Below, one piece after another: positions 35,708-47,057 of a DNA stretch of 64,000 nucleotides; position 1 is the first letter of the stretch; each line of letters starts with the position of its first letter. Location: NCBI GenBank assembly GCA_022393335.1, contig JAJEKB010020718.1, forward strand, positions 276,035-340,034, written 5' to 3'. The notes under the pieces were generated by a model. The model saw only the letters and a program-made list of their open reading frames with translations. It did no database searches and had not been told where the DNA came from. This stretch comes from Macrotrachela quadricornifera. Taxonomy: Eukaryota > Rotifera > Eurotatoria > Philodinida > Philodinidae. A program made the position numbers and the translations under genes.

Positions 35708-38700
35708 ATCCTTTACCTTCCAAGGCGCGATGTCAATTCGTCGCGTATTTCTCTTAATTGATTGTTTATAGTTTCTATTGGATTACAAAAGGATTTTATT
35801 TTGTTTTATTCAAAAGCTTTTACAGAAAAATGAAAAACCTACGGTTTGTTATCTGGGTTATATCTATACCCAAGTAGACCTCAAAAAAGCTAACGTTGAG
35901 TGCGATGAGGGGTTGAATTTTGAAAATTTTTTTTTTCTGTTCTGTTTCAATTTCTAGATCCTCGAATGCCATCAAATTACGAACCCTAGGAAACATTGTT
36001 TCATCGCATACTCATTTTCAACTCCTCGGACGCACTTTGACTGCTCAAAACCCATCGAAATCCTAACTACTCACTTTCGATCATTCATTTTAATTTTGCT
36101 CGCTGAAAATTTCAAAATTCAATTTGTGAATAGTCTTTCATTTTTAGTCCAATGTCATCAGAGAATTTTTGTTTGATAGATACCTTCGAATAGCTCTATA
36201 ATTTTGACAAGACTATTTATCAATTATAGCAGGGATTATGAGAGAATATTTTCACATTCCTGAAGAAAATATACTCATAGTGAATTCTAGTTTTTGAAGA
36301 TCGCAAACATTCCGAGATCTTGATGTCAATTAGGTTTCCAGTGACTTATTAGCAAAGACCTATTGAAATAATTGAAGATTCTAAACTTAAAGCTACTAAA
36401 GAAGTGAGATTTATCCTTGTTCTAGGTTGTTCCAATATTTCTATTATTATTTTTTTATATATTCATATTAATCACAATATATTCTAGTTTATTTTTAAGC
36501 ATAAATCTGAGCCTCCTACTCAATGTAAAGAGATCTATAACAGATAGAACTGTTTTTCTCAATCATCCATAATTGCTATATGTATAAAAGACATTTTTGG
36601 AAAAAAATTAATATCTAGACTAAGAAAAAAGAAATAAATTTAAAAAATGAATAAATGAACTTTGTATAAGCAGGTTTAAAAAATGTCAAAGTTGTATGCA
36701 TTTCATGATGACATATAGATTTATCTTAGATTAAAACGTCATGTTTAGTTCATCTGAACTATACAAACATATTTGATAAGTACCGAGAGCTCGAGAAAGA
36801 TCCGATAGAAATCGATGGCTCGAAAAAAATTGGATAAAGAAGGAAAAATTTTTTGAAGATTTATTAAAATTTCGAGTGCTCAAAATAACGACCATTCGGA
36901 ACCCCTCAAACCTCAACCATCGAATTTGTAGATCGACCCTTCGGAGTGCCACTTTCCGATGGGACGATGGATTTCCAACGGGTGAACAATTTTCAATTTT
37001 ATCAACCTATCGGAAGCCTCAGATCGATATATCGAAATACTCATCAAGTGACAACTTGGAATACTAGAGGTAAGAAAAAATATTATCTAATTATCTATAT
37101 TGTTTCAATATTTTTCTATTCAGATCTGATTTTCCAACAAAAATCATATTTTATCACTAAGGTAAACGCATAGATAAGCTGAAGAGTATTAAATCACACA
37201 TTGTATTGTCTGAGAAATGAAACATAAATGCTTATTGTAGTTAAGTTTTCCCTTTTTTGTGTGCATACTATACTTCTAGCTGCTATCGACTTGACTAGAT
37301 TTCAGAGATTGAATGTCCTCTTTCGTTGCCATGGCTAACATTGGACATATTAGACGGTCGAAGAGCAACTGATTCCTTTCTAATCATTATCTCCTATTCA
37401 AAGTATTTTTGTGTTAATAAATGAGAGAATGTGTTTGCTCAATCTTTATTTTAATGGATATCTTAATATCAGTCTTATCTGCAGCGGTCGAGTCCTGTCA
37501 GTATAATTGTCAATCGGAGACAATCAGATTTCAATTCATTAATCGCTAATAATATAGCTATGAATTGGTCAAATAACATGACTTTCGCAGCGTTGACTTT
37601 GGCAATTGCAAAAGTCAATTGCCAGAATAAGCACTATAAAATTCGTGCTTTCCGCTCGATTGGTTTTCTCTCGTTCAATGCGCATATCAAAAGTGGTATT
37701 AAATTTATTTGTATAATGATAATTCATGTCAACGATGAACGCTACGCAAAAGAATATCTCTTAATTTCATAACCAAAAGGGCTTACGGGATGAGTTCCTC
37801 AGAGAACAAAAACCCATGCTTCAGTGCATCTTTTCTGGTATCTTTCTCTGCTTTTATGAAATGCATTGATTCAGAATGAATTTGATGTCAACTCCAGTGT
37901 TTTTTTCGATCGGATCTACAGGCTAAATGGATTGAATTAATTGACTCTATTTATTTTCTCATATTTCACAGCCATATTGACCAAATATATCTTCATATTC
38001 TAACAGATAATACTCAAATGCAAGTAGCCATATTATCTTTTCACACACGATTTTAACTTGATTGATAATAAGGAAACAACTGAATTCTATCACAGTGTTC
38101 TAACATTTTGTCTACCACTGTATGCGACGAAAAGTGGAAAGAAGAAAATGCGTATATTTCGTTGACAAAAGCACTTGAAACAATGGTTTCACTGGTTTAG
38201 CATAGTTCTACATTGATCAATAAAAACAAAAATTAAATAGCTATATATGATTATACGTAAAAGATTAAGTAAGTTGCACATTTCAACTTTGGCAAAAGAT
38301 GCCATATTCAGTTTTTTTTTCGTATGTTTGTGCGCAAAAGTTCTAAAAAGGTTTCATATTTGATACCGTTAACTACGTAGTTTATTCATTTTATCGCATA
38401 CAATATTACTCACACGACATATTTAGTTCTTAATTTATTGAAGTAATGGAATGCAAACAAAACATTCGTTTAAAGTATGTTTAAAGGATTCGAAAAAAAA
38501 AACTTGACACAGAAGACTAATAGAACATATGTCAGGAAAAAGAAATATTATTCAAAGTCATAGGCAAGAAATTTGAAAAACAACTTTTTTCGCCGAGAAG
38601 CTCTTTCAAGTTTCTTATTACAAATTTTTTGTTTGTCAATCATTTTCATTGTCAAAGAACGTTGATGAAAGAGTGGCACCATCAATGAATAACATTATTT

Positions 38701-39265
38701 TACAGAGAAGTATTGTAGCTTTGAGACAGACTAGTATTTTTTTTTAACGTATAGTCTCTCATAATCTCGTTTTAATGTCTTGTGAGCGAGGTTGATATGG
38801 AACTGATTCCATAATTTGCAACATTGGAAATTAAATGTATTCTCGTTGAAAAGAGTTTCAAAATTTGACAGCAGTTTCTATTACAAATTCTAAGTCATGC
38901 GTACATCTATGTTAGCACAGAGAACGAATATAGGAATAGACTCCCATGTTTTTGTTTTTCATTTGCCAAAGCAAATAACAAATAAAAATTAATGATCACT
39001 TCTACTATCCTGTCTTACAATGGATTGTAAAAGCTTTATTTATCGTTGAATTCATAATAAAGCTTTTAAGAGGTTTTCAGAAAAAAAAATTAAATAATTT
39101 TAATAGTTCATTACTATCTCTTTTTTGCATAGTCTAAATTACATAGAAGTATCATTTATTGGGTCAATAGTCTATTTCGCTTGTTTTGTTTTAGACGAAA
39201 AAGGTTGTACTGTACGTCTCGTGTATTTATAAATCAAATAATTTACACAACAAAGATTCATTATA
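35708..39265. other. Gene-free stretch
   Basis: No well-supported gene. 36946-37173 is a weak candidate with an intron-like 54-bp segment (see findings). A frame at 37560-37772 has no recognisable feature. Near 39224 a TATTTATAAAT stretch about 40 bp before the protease start may be its TATA element. Confidence 0.5.
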
Positions 39266-40348
39266 ATGCAACAAGATTGGATCATTAAATACTTTACAAT
39301 TGTTGTCATCGCGACTTATGGCTATGCGCAGGACTTACATGTCAGTATAGTTCCAACGTACTCACGTGTGAGTCCGAAACAAGATGTAGAGGTGACTCTA
39401 AATTATAAAAATAAGGGTTCCAATACCGTGTTTATTTATAAATGGTGTTTACCCTCAAGGAAACTATATGATCCTCTCTTTGAAGTTACACGAGACGGTA
39501 AACCTGTCGAATATCTTGGTCCCGTAGCCAAACGACGACGGCTCACCGCTGAAGATATGATTCCTGTGGAGTCTGGTAAGGATGTGAGTAGTCGTATTGA
39601 GCTGTCTGCAGCATATAATATGACAACGACTGACAAGTATTCCGTTCAATTCAAATTTGATTGTCATCCTATACTGCTCGCATCAGTTCTTAAATTGGGT
39701 TCCGAAGATACATCATCTAATAAATTGGCCGAAGTTAATCTAGAATCTAATCGAGTCGAATTGTTCATCGAAGCTCATCGCAATGAAGTGATCGAAAGAA
39801 GCGCTCAAGTTAATACGCAAAGGAATGCGGGCAAACATGCTTTTATCGGTTGTGCATCAGCTCGACAAACTTTGATTAACTCTGCAATCCAATCAGCAAA
39901 AATTTATTCTGCTAATGCTGTACAATATCTGAAAGCACTTAATACAGCGGCCACGGCACGTTATACTACTTGGTTTGGCACATCTTCCTCGAACAACTGG
40001 AATTCAATGAGAACACATTTCAACAATATTAATACAGTCGTTAATGCCAGATCTATGACATTCTATTGTACTTGCACTGTGGCAGGCACATATGCTTACG
40101 TTTATCCAAGTTTGCCTTATACAATATATCTATGTCCTGCATTCTGGTCAGCACCAGCGACGGGTACCGACAGCAAGGGTGGTACATTAATACATGAAAT
40201 TTCTCATTTTACTGTTGTGGCTGGTACTGATGATTATGCATATGGTCAAATTTCATGCAAGGCTTTAGCCAAGAGCAATGCTGCTAAGGCAATCAAGAAC
40301 GGTGACAGTCACGAGTATTTTGCTGAGAACAATCCAGCGCTAAAATAA
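39266..40348 (+). CDS. Secreted aspzincin metalloprotease, M35 peptidyl-Lys type
   Basis: A 360-residue protein, uninterrupted. A signal peptide spans about 1-21 (IVVIATYGYA). An N-terminal beta-rich prodomain-like part runs to about 175. The catalytic domain carries the zinc motif HEISH (310-314), followed by GTDDYAYG (320-327), whose D323 is the expected third zinc ligand of aspzincins (GTxDxxYG). The paired cysteines and NGDSHEYFAENNPAL tail also match fungal peptidyl-lysine endopeptidases of family M35. It should cleave on the N-terminal side of lysines outside the cell, for feeding or defence. The family is mainly fungal and bacterial, so horizontal origin is plausible. The start is chosen because it opens directly into the signal peptide. 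Confidence 0.9.
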   Translation: MQQDWIIKYFTIVVIATYGYAQDLHVSIVPTYSRVSPKQDVEVTLNYKNKGSNTVFIYKWCLPSRKLYDPLFEVTRDGKPVEYLGPVAKRRRLTAEDMIPVESGKDVSSRIELSAAYNMTTTDKYSVQFKFDCHPILLASVLKLGSEDTSSNKLAEVNLESNRVELFIEAHRNEVIERSAQVNTQRNAGKHAFIGCASARQTLINSAIQSAKIYSANAVQYLKALNTAATARYTTWFGTSSSNNWNSMRTHFNNINTVVNARSMTFYCTCTVAGTYAYVYPSLPYTIYLCPAFWSAPATGTDSKGGTLIHEISHFTVVAGTDDYAYGQISCKALAKSNAAKAIKNGDSHEYFAENNPALK

Positions 40349-43097
40349 CAACTGCCACGTCATTTTCAATTGACATTAAATTTCATTACGAACTCCTATT
40401 TTTTTCCATGTGGAACTTTTGAATATGAGCAGAAGATTGTGTTTTGTTTCTAACTAAAGAGGACTGGTGAGATGACAATTTTTCTGTTCTATTGTCATTT
40501 GATTATTTTCTGCACAGTCCTACTTTTGTTCGCTAATCACACGTCTTCTTATCATTTCATTTTCCACTAACCTACTCATTTTAATCTCTTTTTCTCATAT
40601 CCTCTTTGAATTCCACTATATTCACATTAACCATCATCATTTATTTACAAATAAAACAGTAACCTATATATATATTAGTATTTCCATGGGAAGTCGCCAG
40701 TCAATCCAGCAACCACATTCGAATCCTTTGAAATCTTTAGGGTTTGTAGAGTTTTTGTGCTGATCATTTTGGTAATAAATTTGTTTGCGTTTGACTCTAT
40801 TTTCATATAGTTACGGGTCAAATACTATTAATATATTTTTATTATTTTGCAATAAATAAAAGTGCATTTTTTATCGGAAAAACGATGATATTTCCTCTGT
40901 ATTAGCCTGAATTATAAAACCAATTATATATATTCAAATTCCTCATGAAAAAATGCACCACAATCCTTAGGAGTTAAAAAAAACTTTACACATTTTTCGT
41001 TCAATATACAATGTACTCAAGAGGAAAAGTAAACGAAAAAATCGATCAGAAAGTTTGAATGGATGAGAATAGTGGTATTAACAGTTCGTTAGAGAAACAT
41101 TTGCTCTACAAGATGCACTAATCGGTTTCTTCTCCATTTAATATTTTGGGAAGAGTAGTAGTCAAAACTATTTTACAATTTTTTTTAGTAAGTTTCGATG
41201 GCCACATGGAACATATTTGACCACTCAATTCGATGGCCGTCATGTAGCGAAAAGGAAACAAGGTTTTTGGTCTCTTGACGAACAACCATTGCTAATTTCT
41301 AATGCAACTTTCTCGTCAAGAGATCAAAAGCGATCAATAGTCCTTCAATGCAATATTTTGTCTCTAAATTATAGCTTTGTGATGTGAAACGCGAGATTTT
41401 TCGGAAAAAAAGCAAGAAAACTGTTTTTTAGGTATAATTTAGCCAAAAAAGTACTCCAAAAAAACTTTGGAAAATACATGATTCGATGCAGTTTTATTCA
41501 CTGATTATGATTCAAGATTTTTTTTCTAACAGAACAATGATAGTTCAGTATGACAAAACGAAGTTTTTTTCAAAACCAAAAAAATTGAAAATCCACTATC
41601 ATTAAATTTGTTTTGAAATTTTTGATCTGTTGTTTCCCATTTGAAACGTTGAGAGTTAGTTCATTTTATGCAAAATTGAATGCTCTACAAGGACTAATAG
41701 TCAAATTTCTTGTTATCTTAAAAGCAGCCATAAAAAAAGAAATATTGAAAAATTTTTAATCAAAATAAACTTAAAATCTTTTTTTTTTGAAACAATGAAA
41801 ATTTTTTTAGAAAATTTAAATAGTTCAAACATGCCAAATATATCAATCGCTGAAGTTTTTCGCACTCTTTCAAATTAGATGTGGTCCAACATTATTCGAA
41901 GTAATTTGGTTTCAAACAGTCAAAATTATCGAAAATTATGTTTTTTTTCAAGTTTTGAGAGATGGTTTCTTTAAACTACGTATAACTCGCTGAGTATAGG
42001 ATGTGAAGGTCTAAAAATTTTTTCATAACCACAGTTTTTCATGTAGAATAGAATCAAATAAAAAAACATACATGTTAAAATTTTTCATGTTATGACGTAT
42101 CAAACCGAGCCTCGATATTCTCAGGCAACGTCTCTTGAAAAGTTTCTGTGATATATTATTTTTGTAGAGTTTAATGTGTCTACGGGTATATCATTTAATG
42201 GAATATCTTTTCTTTTTCTATACATTGGTATACAATCGATGTACTTTGTATCATCACCATATTATTATGCTTATCTACGAATGATTGAACAATCTCTTTG
42301 AGTTATAATACGTTTCTCATACTTTATCTTTTCTTTTCTTACCTCTCTTGTATATAAACTTGTATTTTACATGAGATACGACACAATTGGGTGAGGAAAT
42401 AATGAAGTAAACATCAACGTATACCAAAAGTAGCTGTATCACTATTCCACCAGTTTGTCATTATGATCACAATAAAACAAAATAAATACTGCAAATAATA
42501 ATGAAATAGCTCCATCTTCTTTTTTAAAATTCATTACATTTAGCTATGTAAGTAGATGAATTATCAGGTAAGTTTGTATATTTACATTTTCATTCTCACT
42601 TAAGTGATGTGTTATGGACGTGTGTATATTTTGATCCTCTTATTTACCATCGAAGATCAAGAGTCAATAAAGACAAACGTTTACACATTTTTTGAAAGGC
42701 ACGTTTATATTTTGACGTAAATTCTTTTCTGATGTTGAACAATATTAAACATTAGGAAATATCAATTTAAAAAAATAAATATTAATTGTATTTTATTTAA
42801 ATGATATATTATACAAAAAGAGTCTTCTCTTTATTTTTAAATTCTCAATAAGAATTCTATGAAAAATGTTGAGCTTACCTTAGTTTCAAAATATTTCCCT
42901 ACCTACCCATACGTTCAAATGTTTTTTCAAATAATAACCAAAATCTGTTATATGGTATCATTAAAAATGAAATTATCCAAATCAAAAGGACATTATCGTC
43001 AATGATCATGTATTATGAATATACTGTAATTACTTATTCAAATCACTAACGAAATCGCTATTAACTATTAACGAAATCAAGAAATTTATTTTTCGTA
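40349..43097. other. Gene-free stretch
   Basis: An AATAAA-type signal near 40650 could end the protease transcript. The rest shows many T/A runs and no coding signal. Confidence 0.5.
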
Positions 43098-43254
43098 AGC
43101 TATCGGAAATGCGAAAAAGGAGCAAAATTTTGATTTGATCGAATCATACATGGTTAAATAGAGTTTATCAGGTCAAGTAAAATGAGCTTCAAATTTTAAA
43201 TTCCACAGCGCTACAATCTATGAGTTTCACGTTGACACTGCCCATGTAACTCTG

Positions 43255-43810
43255 AAACGCAGACTAAACGCGTTTAGGCGCGTTTAGTCTGCGTTTGAAC
43301 GCGTCAGATGTTTCAAAATATAATGTGTCGCGTCTAAACGCATTCAATGGCCGCGTTTGAACGCGTTTCTAATAAGAGATATACGGAGATGCGTTTGTAA
43401 CATGAACGCGTTTGATTTATGCAACACACCAAACGCGTTTCGAAGCGTCTGGATTTAGAAAACATGTTTAGACGCGTCTGAAAAACGCATTCTGATGCGT
43501 TTGAACTGAGAAACGCGTTTAAACGCATTTTGAATAGAAATACGTTCCATTCGTTTCTATAGTTAAACGCGTTTTCGTATATTCCCAGTAATAAACGCGT
43601 TCAAACGCATTATACCTGTGTCCAAATGCATTCAAACGTGTTCATATTACGCACACTTCTTCATACAGAAGAGCCCAAAATGCGTTTTCTGGGTTCTAAT
43701 TATTAGTCGCGATCAAACGCATTTATAGTTTCATTTTGTCTAATTTCTAAAAAAGAACAAACGTGTTTAAATGCATTTCCCTCGCCGAAACGGTCAAAAA
43801 CGCGTTCACA
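43255..43810. repeat. Dense AAACGCGTTT palindrome cluster, left side
   Basis: The palindrome AAACGCGTTT and one-base variants (AAACGCATT, GACGCGTC, AAACGTGTT) recur at irregular spacing, two dozen or more copies in about 550 bp. It stands out sharply because CpG is otherwise rare in the window. Confidence 0.9.
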
Positions 43811-44807
43811 CACTTTTTTTAGAAAAAGATAACTATGAGCTTATGAATAACTTTTGGCAACGCTTGAACAAATTTGATAAAACTTATTAATTCGACATAA
43901 ACCCTGAAAGATTTCTATATAATTATGCACCTAATTACTACATAGTTTACAAAAATTATAGTTGATATTTTCCAAGTATTTTTACAATGATATTCAATCA
44001 TTTTGTGGAATGTAAGAAAGTTTCTAAATAAATAATAATCTTAATAATAATCTTTTCAAACGAAACCATTATATTTCTTAGATTAGAAATCATCTTCTAT
44101 TACAGTATAAGCTTTTAGTTCTGTTCAATAAAAGGCTTTTCTATCAAAGATACTTTAGTTGAAAAATAAAATTTTCAGACATAAAATAAAACGACAAATA
44201 ATGATTATTCAGGAGTACGAGTCAACCTCGAGCAGTCGATTCAAATCATTGTTTGAGAAAATAACAAATAAGAATGTTTAAAAATTCATCAAGAAAAATG
44301 AAACTAAGAAGCAGAATTATATAATTATTAGTTTTAGAAATAAAAATATTTTCTACTATTTTATTAAACTATTTTTCTTTTCAACGAGACTAATTTATCC
44401 TTCTTAAAGAACTATAATCTATTTTCATTTGTCTTATTATCTTCAATCAAAAAGTCTACATTTTATCGTTCCAAAATCAGAGATATAAATTATTAACAAA
44501 TATTGAAGGAGATTCATGATATTTTATGCATCTGATTTCATTTGAAATAAGTTCTAAAAGGCTATCTTATTAAAAGAGAAATCTAACTTATGTATAAATA
44601 TGTTAACATAGTTCATTGGTTCAAGTAAGTACAGTTCTAATCTGACGTCTTATGTTCTAGTCTCACTGGACACACAATCTAAATGTATGTATAAAAATTA
44701 AATAAATCTTATAAATGATACCGCGTGCAAGAGATGATCATGATGTGAAGATGACGACAACCTAGATCAAATCTGCAAGGATGGAATCGGATTTTTTTCC
44801 AAAAAAA

Positions 44808-44972
44808 ATTAAACGCGTGGGACGCGTTCAAGAAAAGAAGCGCGTTTGAACGCATCTGAGACGCATTCTATAAACGCGTCTGGACGCGTCAAACGTTTCA
44901 GTTCTGACGCGTTTACTGCGTTTATTGTATACGTTTTAAACGCGGTTCGGATGCGTTTACAAACGCGTTTAA
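44808..44972. repeat. Dense AAACGCGTTT palindrome cluster, right side
   Basis: The same motif family (TTAAACGCGTG, GACGCGTC, AAACGCGTTTAAT) in about 165 bp, close to the right end of the element. The open frame 44846-45136 runs through it and is not a gene. Confidence 0.9.
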
Positions 44973-45734
44973 TCCCAAAAATTTTTCACACGGGTGGTGC
45001 TATGAAGTTTAAAATTTGGAGCTCATTTTTCCTTGCCCAGTTTATCGAGCTGATCACGAATATCATCTTTAAAACCATTTTTGATCTGCTTTCGGCTGAG
45101 AAATCCTCAAAATACCGTGTGCACTCGAAAAAGTGAGAAAAAAACAGTTCTCTTTGAAAAAAATCGAGGTATCGCCTCTTTATGTCATTTTTAACATTTT
45201 GAAAAGAGTTTATTCGGATTTAACATCAAAAAGTGAGTAATTCCACATAGCTTTAAGTGTATTTTGTCAGTTTTTTTTACAGTCAGATCGATTAGAATAG
45301 GCAAGAGACACAATTACGCCATGCTCTCGCCAACCCATCAACTTCTTTGTTTGAGAATTTGTTGCCAACTTTCATGTACCATTGAAGTCATCAATTGACA
45401 GCGGACAAAAGTATGTGTGAATTTTGGAAAATATTGTTTCCTCATTGAAAAGTATCAATTTTTTCGAAATCTGTGGCAAAAGATTCATGAGTTACACTCG
45501 TATTTTTTTTTGATTGTCACGATTGCTTTGATTGCCACTGATTATCAATAGGGTGGACGCTTTAATTTAAGATAAAGTTAAGTTTTCTTACTTAATAAAT
45601 TCTATGAAATTTAAGTTTCTTCTAATAAGCACTTTATTTACTTCAAATTAAGTGCCAGTCAGTGCGATTGGCAAGGATCATATAAGTTTGAGTTTTTCTT
45701 TACTCGTATAGGGTCGCACCATGGCGTTGTTCGG

Positions 45735-45965
45735 GCTATATGAAAGAGGACGTCGGATAACCCCCAGATTGACTCGAGCATGACTCTGTTTTGTCCTTAT
45801 ACTAGAGGAAAAAACGTTTCTAAAATATGATTGGTTGATAGGAAAAAGCTCTCTGCCAATCAGATTTCAATATCATTTTTCTCCCCTATTATAAGGACAA
45901 AAAGTAGCCATGATCAAGTCAATCTGGAGTGTACGAGAGTCCTCTTTTATATAGCACGGACAACA
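45735..45965. repeat. Short palindrome with arms of about 115 bp
   Basis: CCAGATTGACTCGAGCATG near 45764 and its complement near 45920, with TTGTCCTTATA and its complement nearer the centre. It folds around about 45850 and lies in the loop of the larger foldback, so it is probably an older nested MITE. GATTGG/CCAATC motifs flank the centre. Confidence 0.7.
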
Positions 45966-47057
45966 GTATGTCTTGTCCGGACAAAAGCGGACAAAGAGGT
46001 TAAAAATGCTTCACTTCTGATTGCCAAAGATTGCTTGATTGCAATCATCTTTTTCCCCCTTGTCCTCAGCTCTTTTTTACTTAATTTTGCCATGGGGCCT
46101 CTTGTGGGTCAATTTTTAACGAAAAATATTTTTTTGATAGAATATATGATAATCCATGCATTTTTTGATGCTGATTTCGAATATGATGTTTGTTTCGCGC
46201 GAAAATTAAGTTTTGGCAGTCAAAACCTCGAAATACGAGTGTAATTCCTGAATCTTTCGCCACAGATTTCGAAAAAATTGATTTTTTTCAACAAGGAAAC
46301 AATATTTTCCAAAATTCACACATACTTTTGTCCGCTGTCAATTGATGACTCCAATGGTATATGAAAGTTGGCAAAAACTTCTCAAACAAAGAAGTTGATG
46401 GGTTGGCGAGAGCATGGCGTAATTGTGTCTCTTGCCTATTCTAATCGATCTGACTGTAAAAAAAACTGACAAAATACACTTAAAGCTATGTGGAATGACT
46501 CACTTTTTGATGTTAAATCCGAATAAACTCTTTTCAAAATGTTAAAAAAGACATAAAGAGGCGATACCTCGATTTTTTCAAAAAGAACTGTTTTTTTTTT
46601 CACTTTTTCGAGTGCAAACGGTATTTTGAGGATTTCTCAGCCGAAAGCTGATCAAAAATGGTTTTAAAGATGATATTCGTGATCAGCTCGATAAACTCTA
46701 TTTAACCATATATGATTCGATCAAATCAAAATTTTGCTCCTTTTTTGCATTTACGGCATCTTACATAGTTGTTGTTCTCTTTTTGTTGGAATTTTGGGCT
46801 CTTCTCTAGCCCTTGATAATTCTTGTTTTTATTTTTTGTTAAGTTCTGCAGAAGTAAGGTTAAAATCCCACAGAAACTAGTCAATAAACTGACGAAAAAA
46901 AATTATTATTTTATTTTTTTTAAAATTTATTATGACTAAAACTGCAATGATCGGTTATATCTTGAATAGAAAGAATAACTAACTACTCTTATATATTTTT
47001 TATAAAGTATTCAGAACGAAAAAAAAGATCTAATGTTTAGTCAATGAGCTTCTGGTC

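Larger units (their letters stand above)
43170..45038. mobile_element. hAT-like element with ACGCGT subterminal arrays
   Basis: An 1869-bp insertion flanked by the perfect 8-bp duplication AGTTTATC (43162-43169 and 45039-45046). The intact target is visible in the opposite arm of the host foldback near 46690. Terminal inverted repeats of about 30 bp are imperfect: GGTCAAGTAAAATGAGCT on the left and, in complement, GGGCAAGGAAAAATGAGCT on the right, both running into CAAATTTTAAA. Inside both ends are dense AAACGCGTTT motifs. No transposase frame is seen, so it is non-autonomous. Confidence 0.85.
43098..46757. mobile_element. Large foldback element interrupted by a hAT-like insertion
   Basis: The right arm (about 46215-46757) pairs with a left arm split into 43098-43169 and 45039-45530. 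For example GAGCAAAATTTTGATTTGAT at 43122 and GATCAGCTCGATAAACTC near 46681 pair with left-arm sequence on either side of the insert. Arms reach about 560 bp at high identity. The loop (45531-46214) contains another small palindrome. No transposase is visible. Without the insertion it is about 1.8 kb. Confidence 0.8.

Noticed and set aside
44846..45136. 96-codon frame through the ACGCGT cluster
   Set aside because: Crosses the transposon end into the host foldback; no coding character.
45831..46244. 137-codon frame
   Set aside because: Lies in the loop and arm of a foldback, with no start context and no domain; likely chance.
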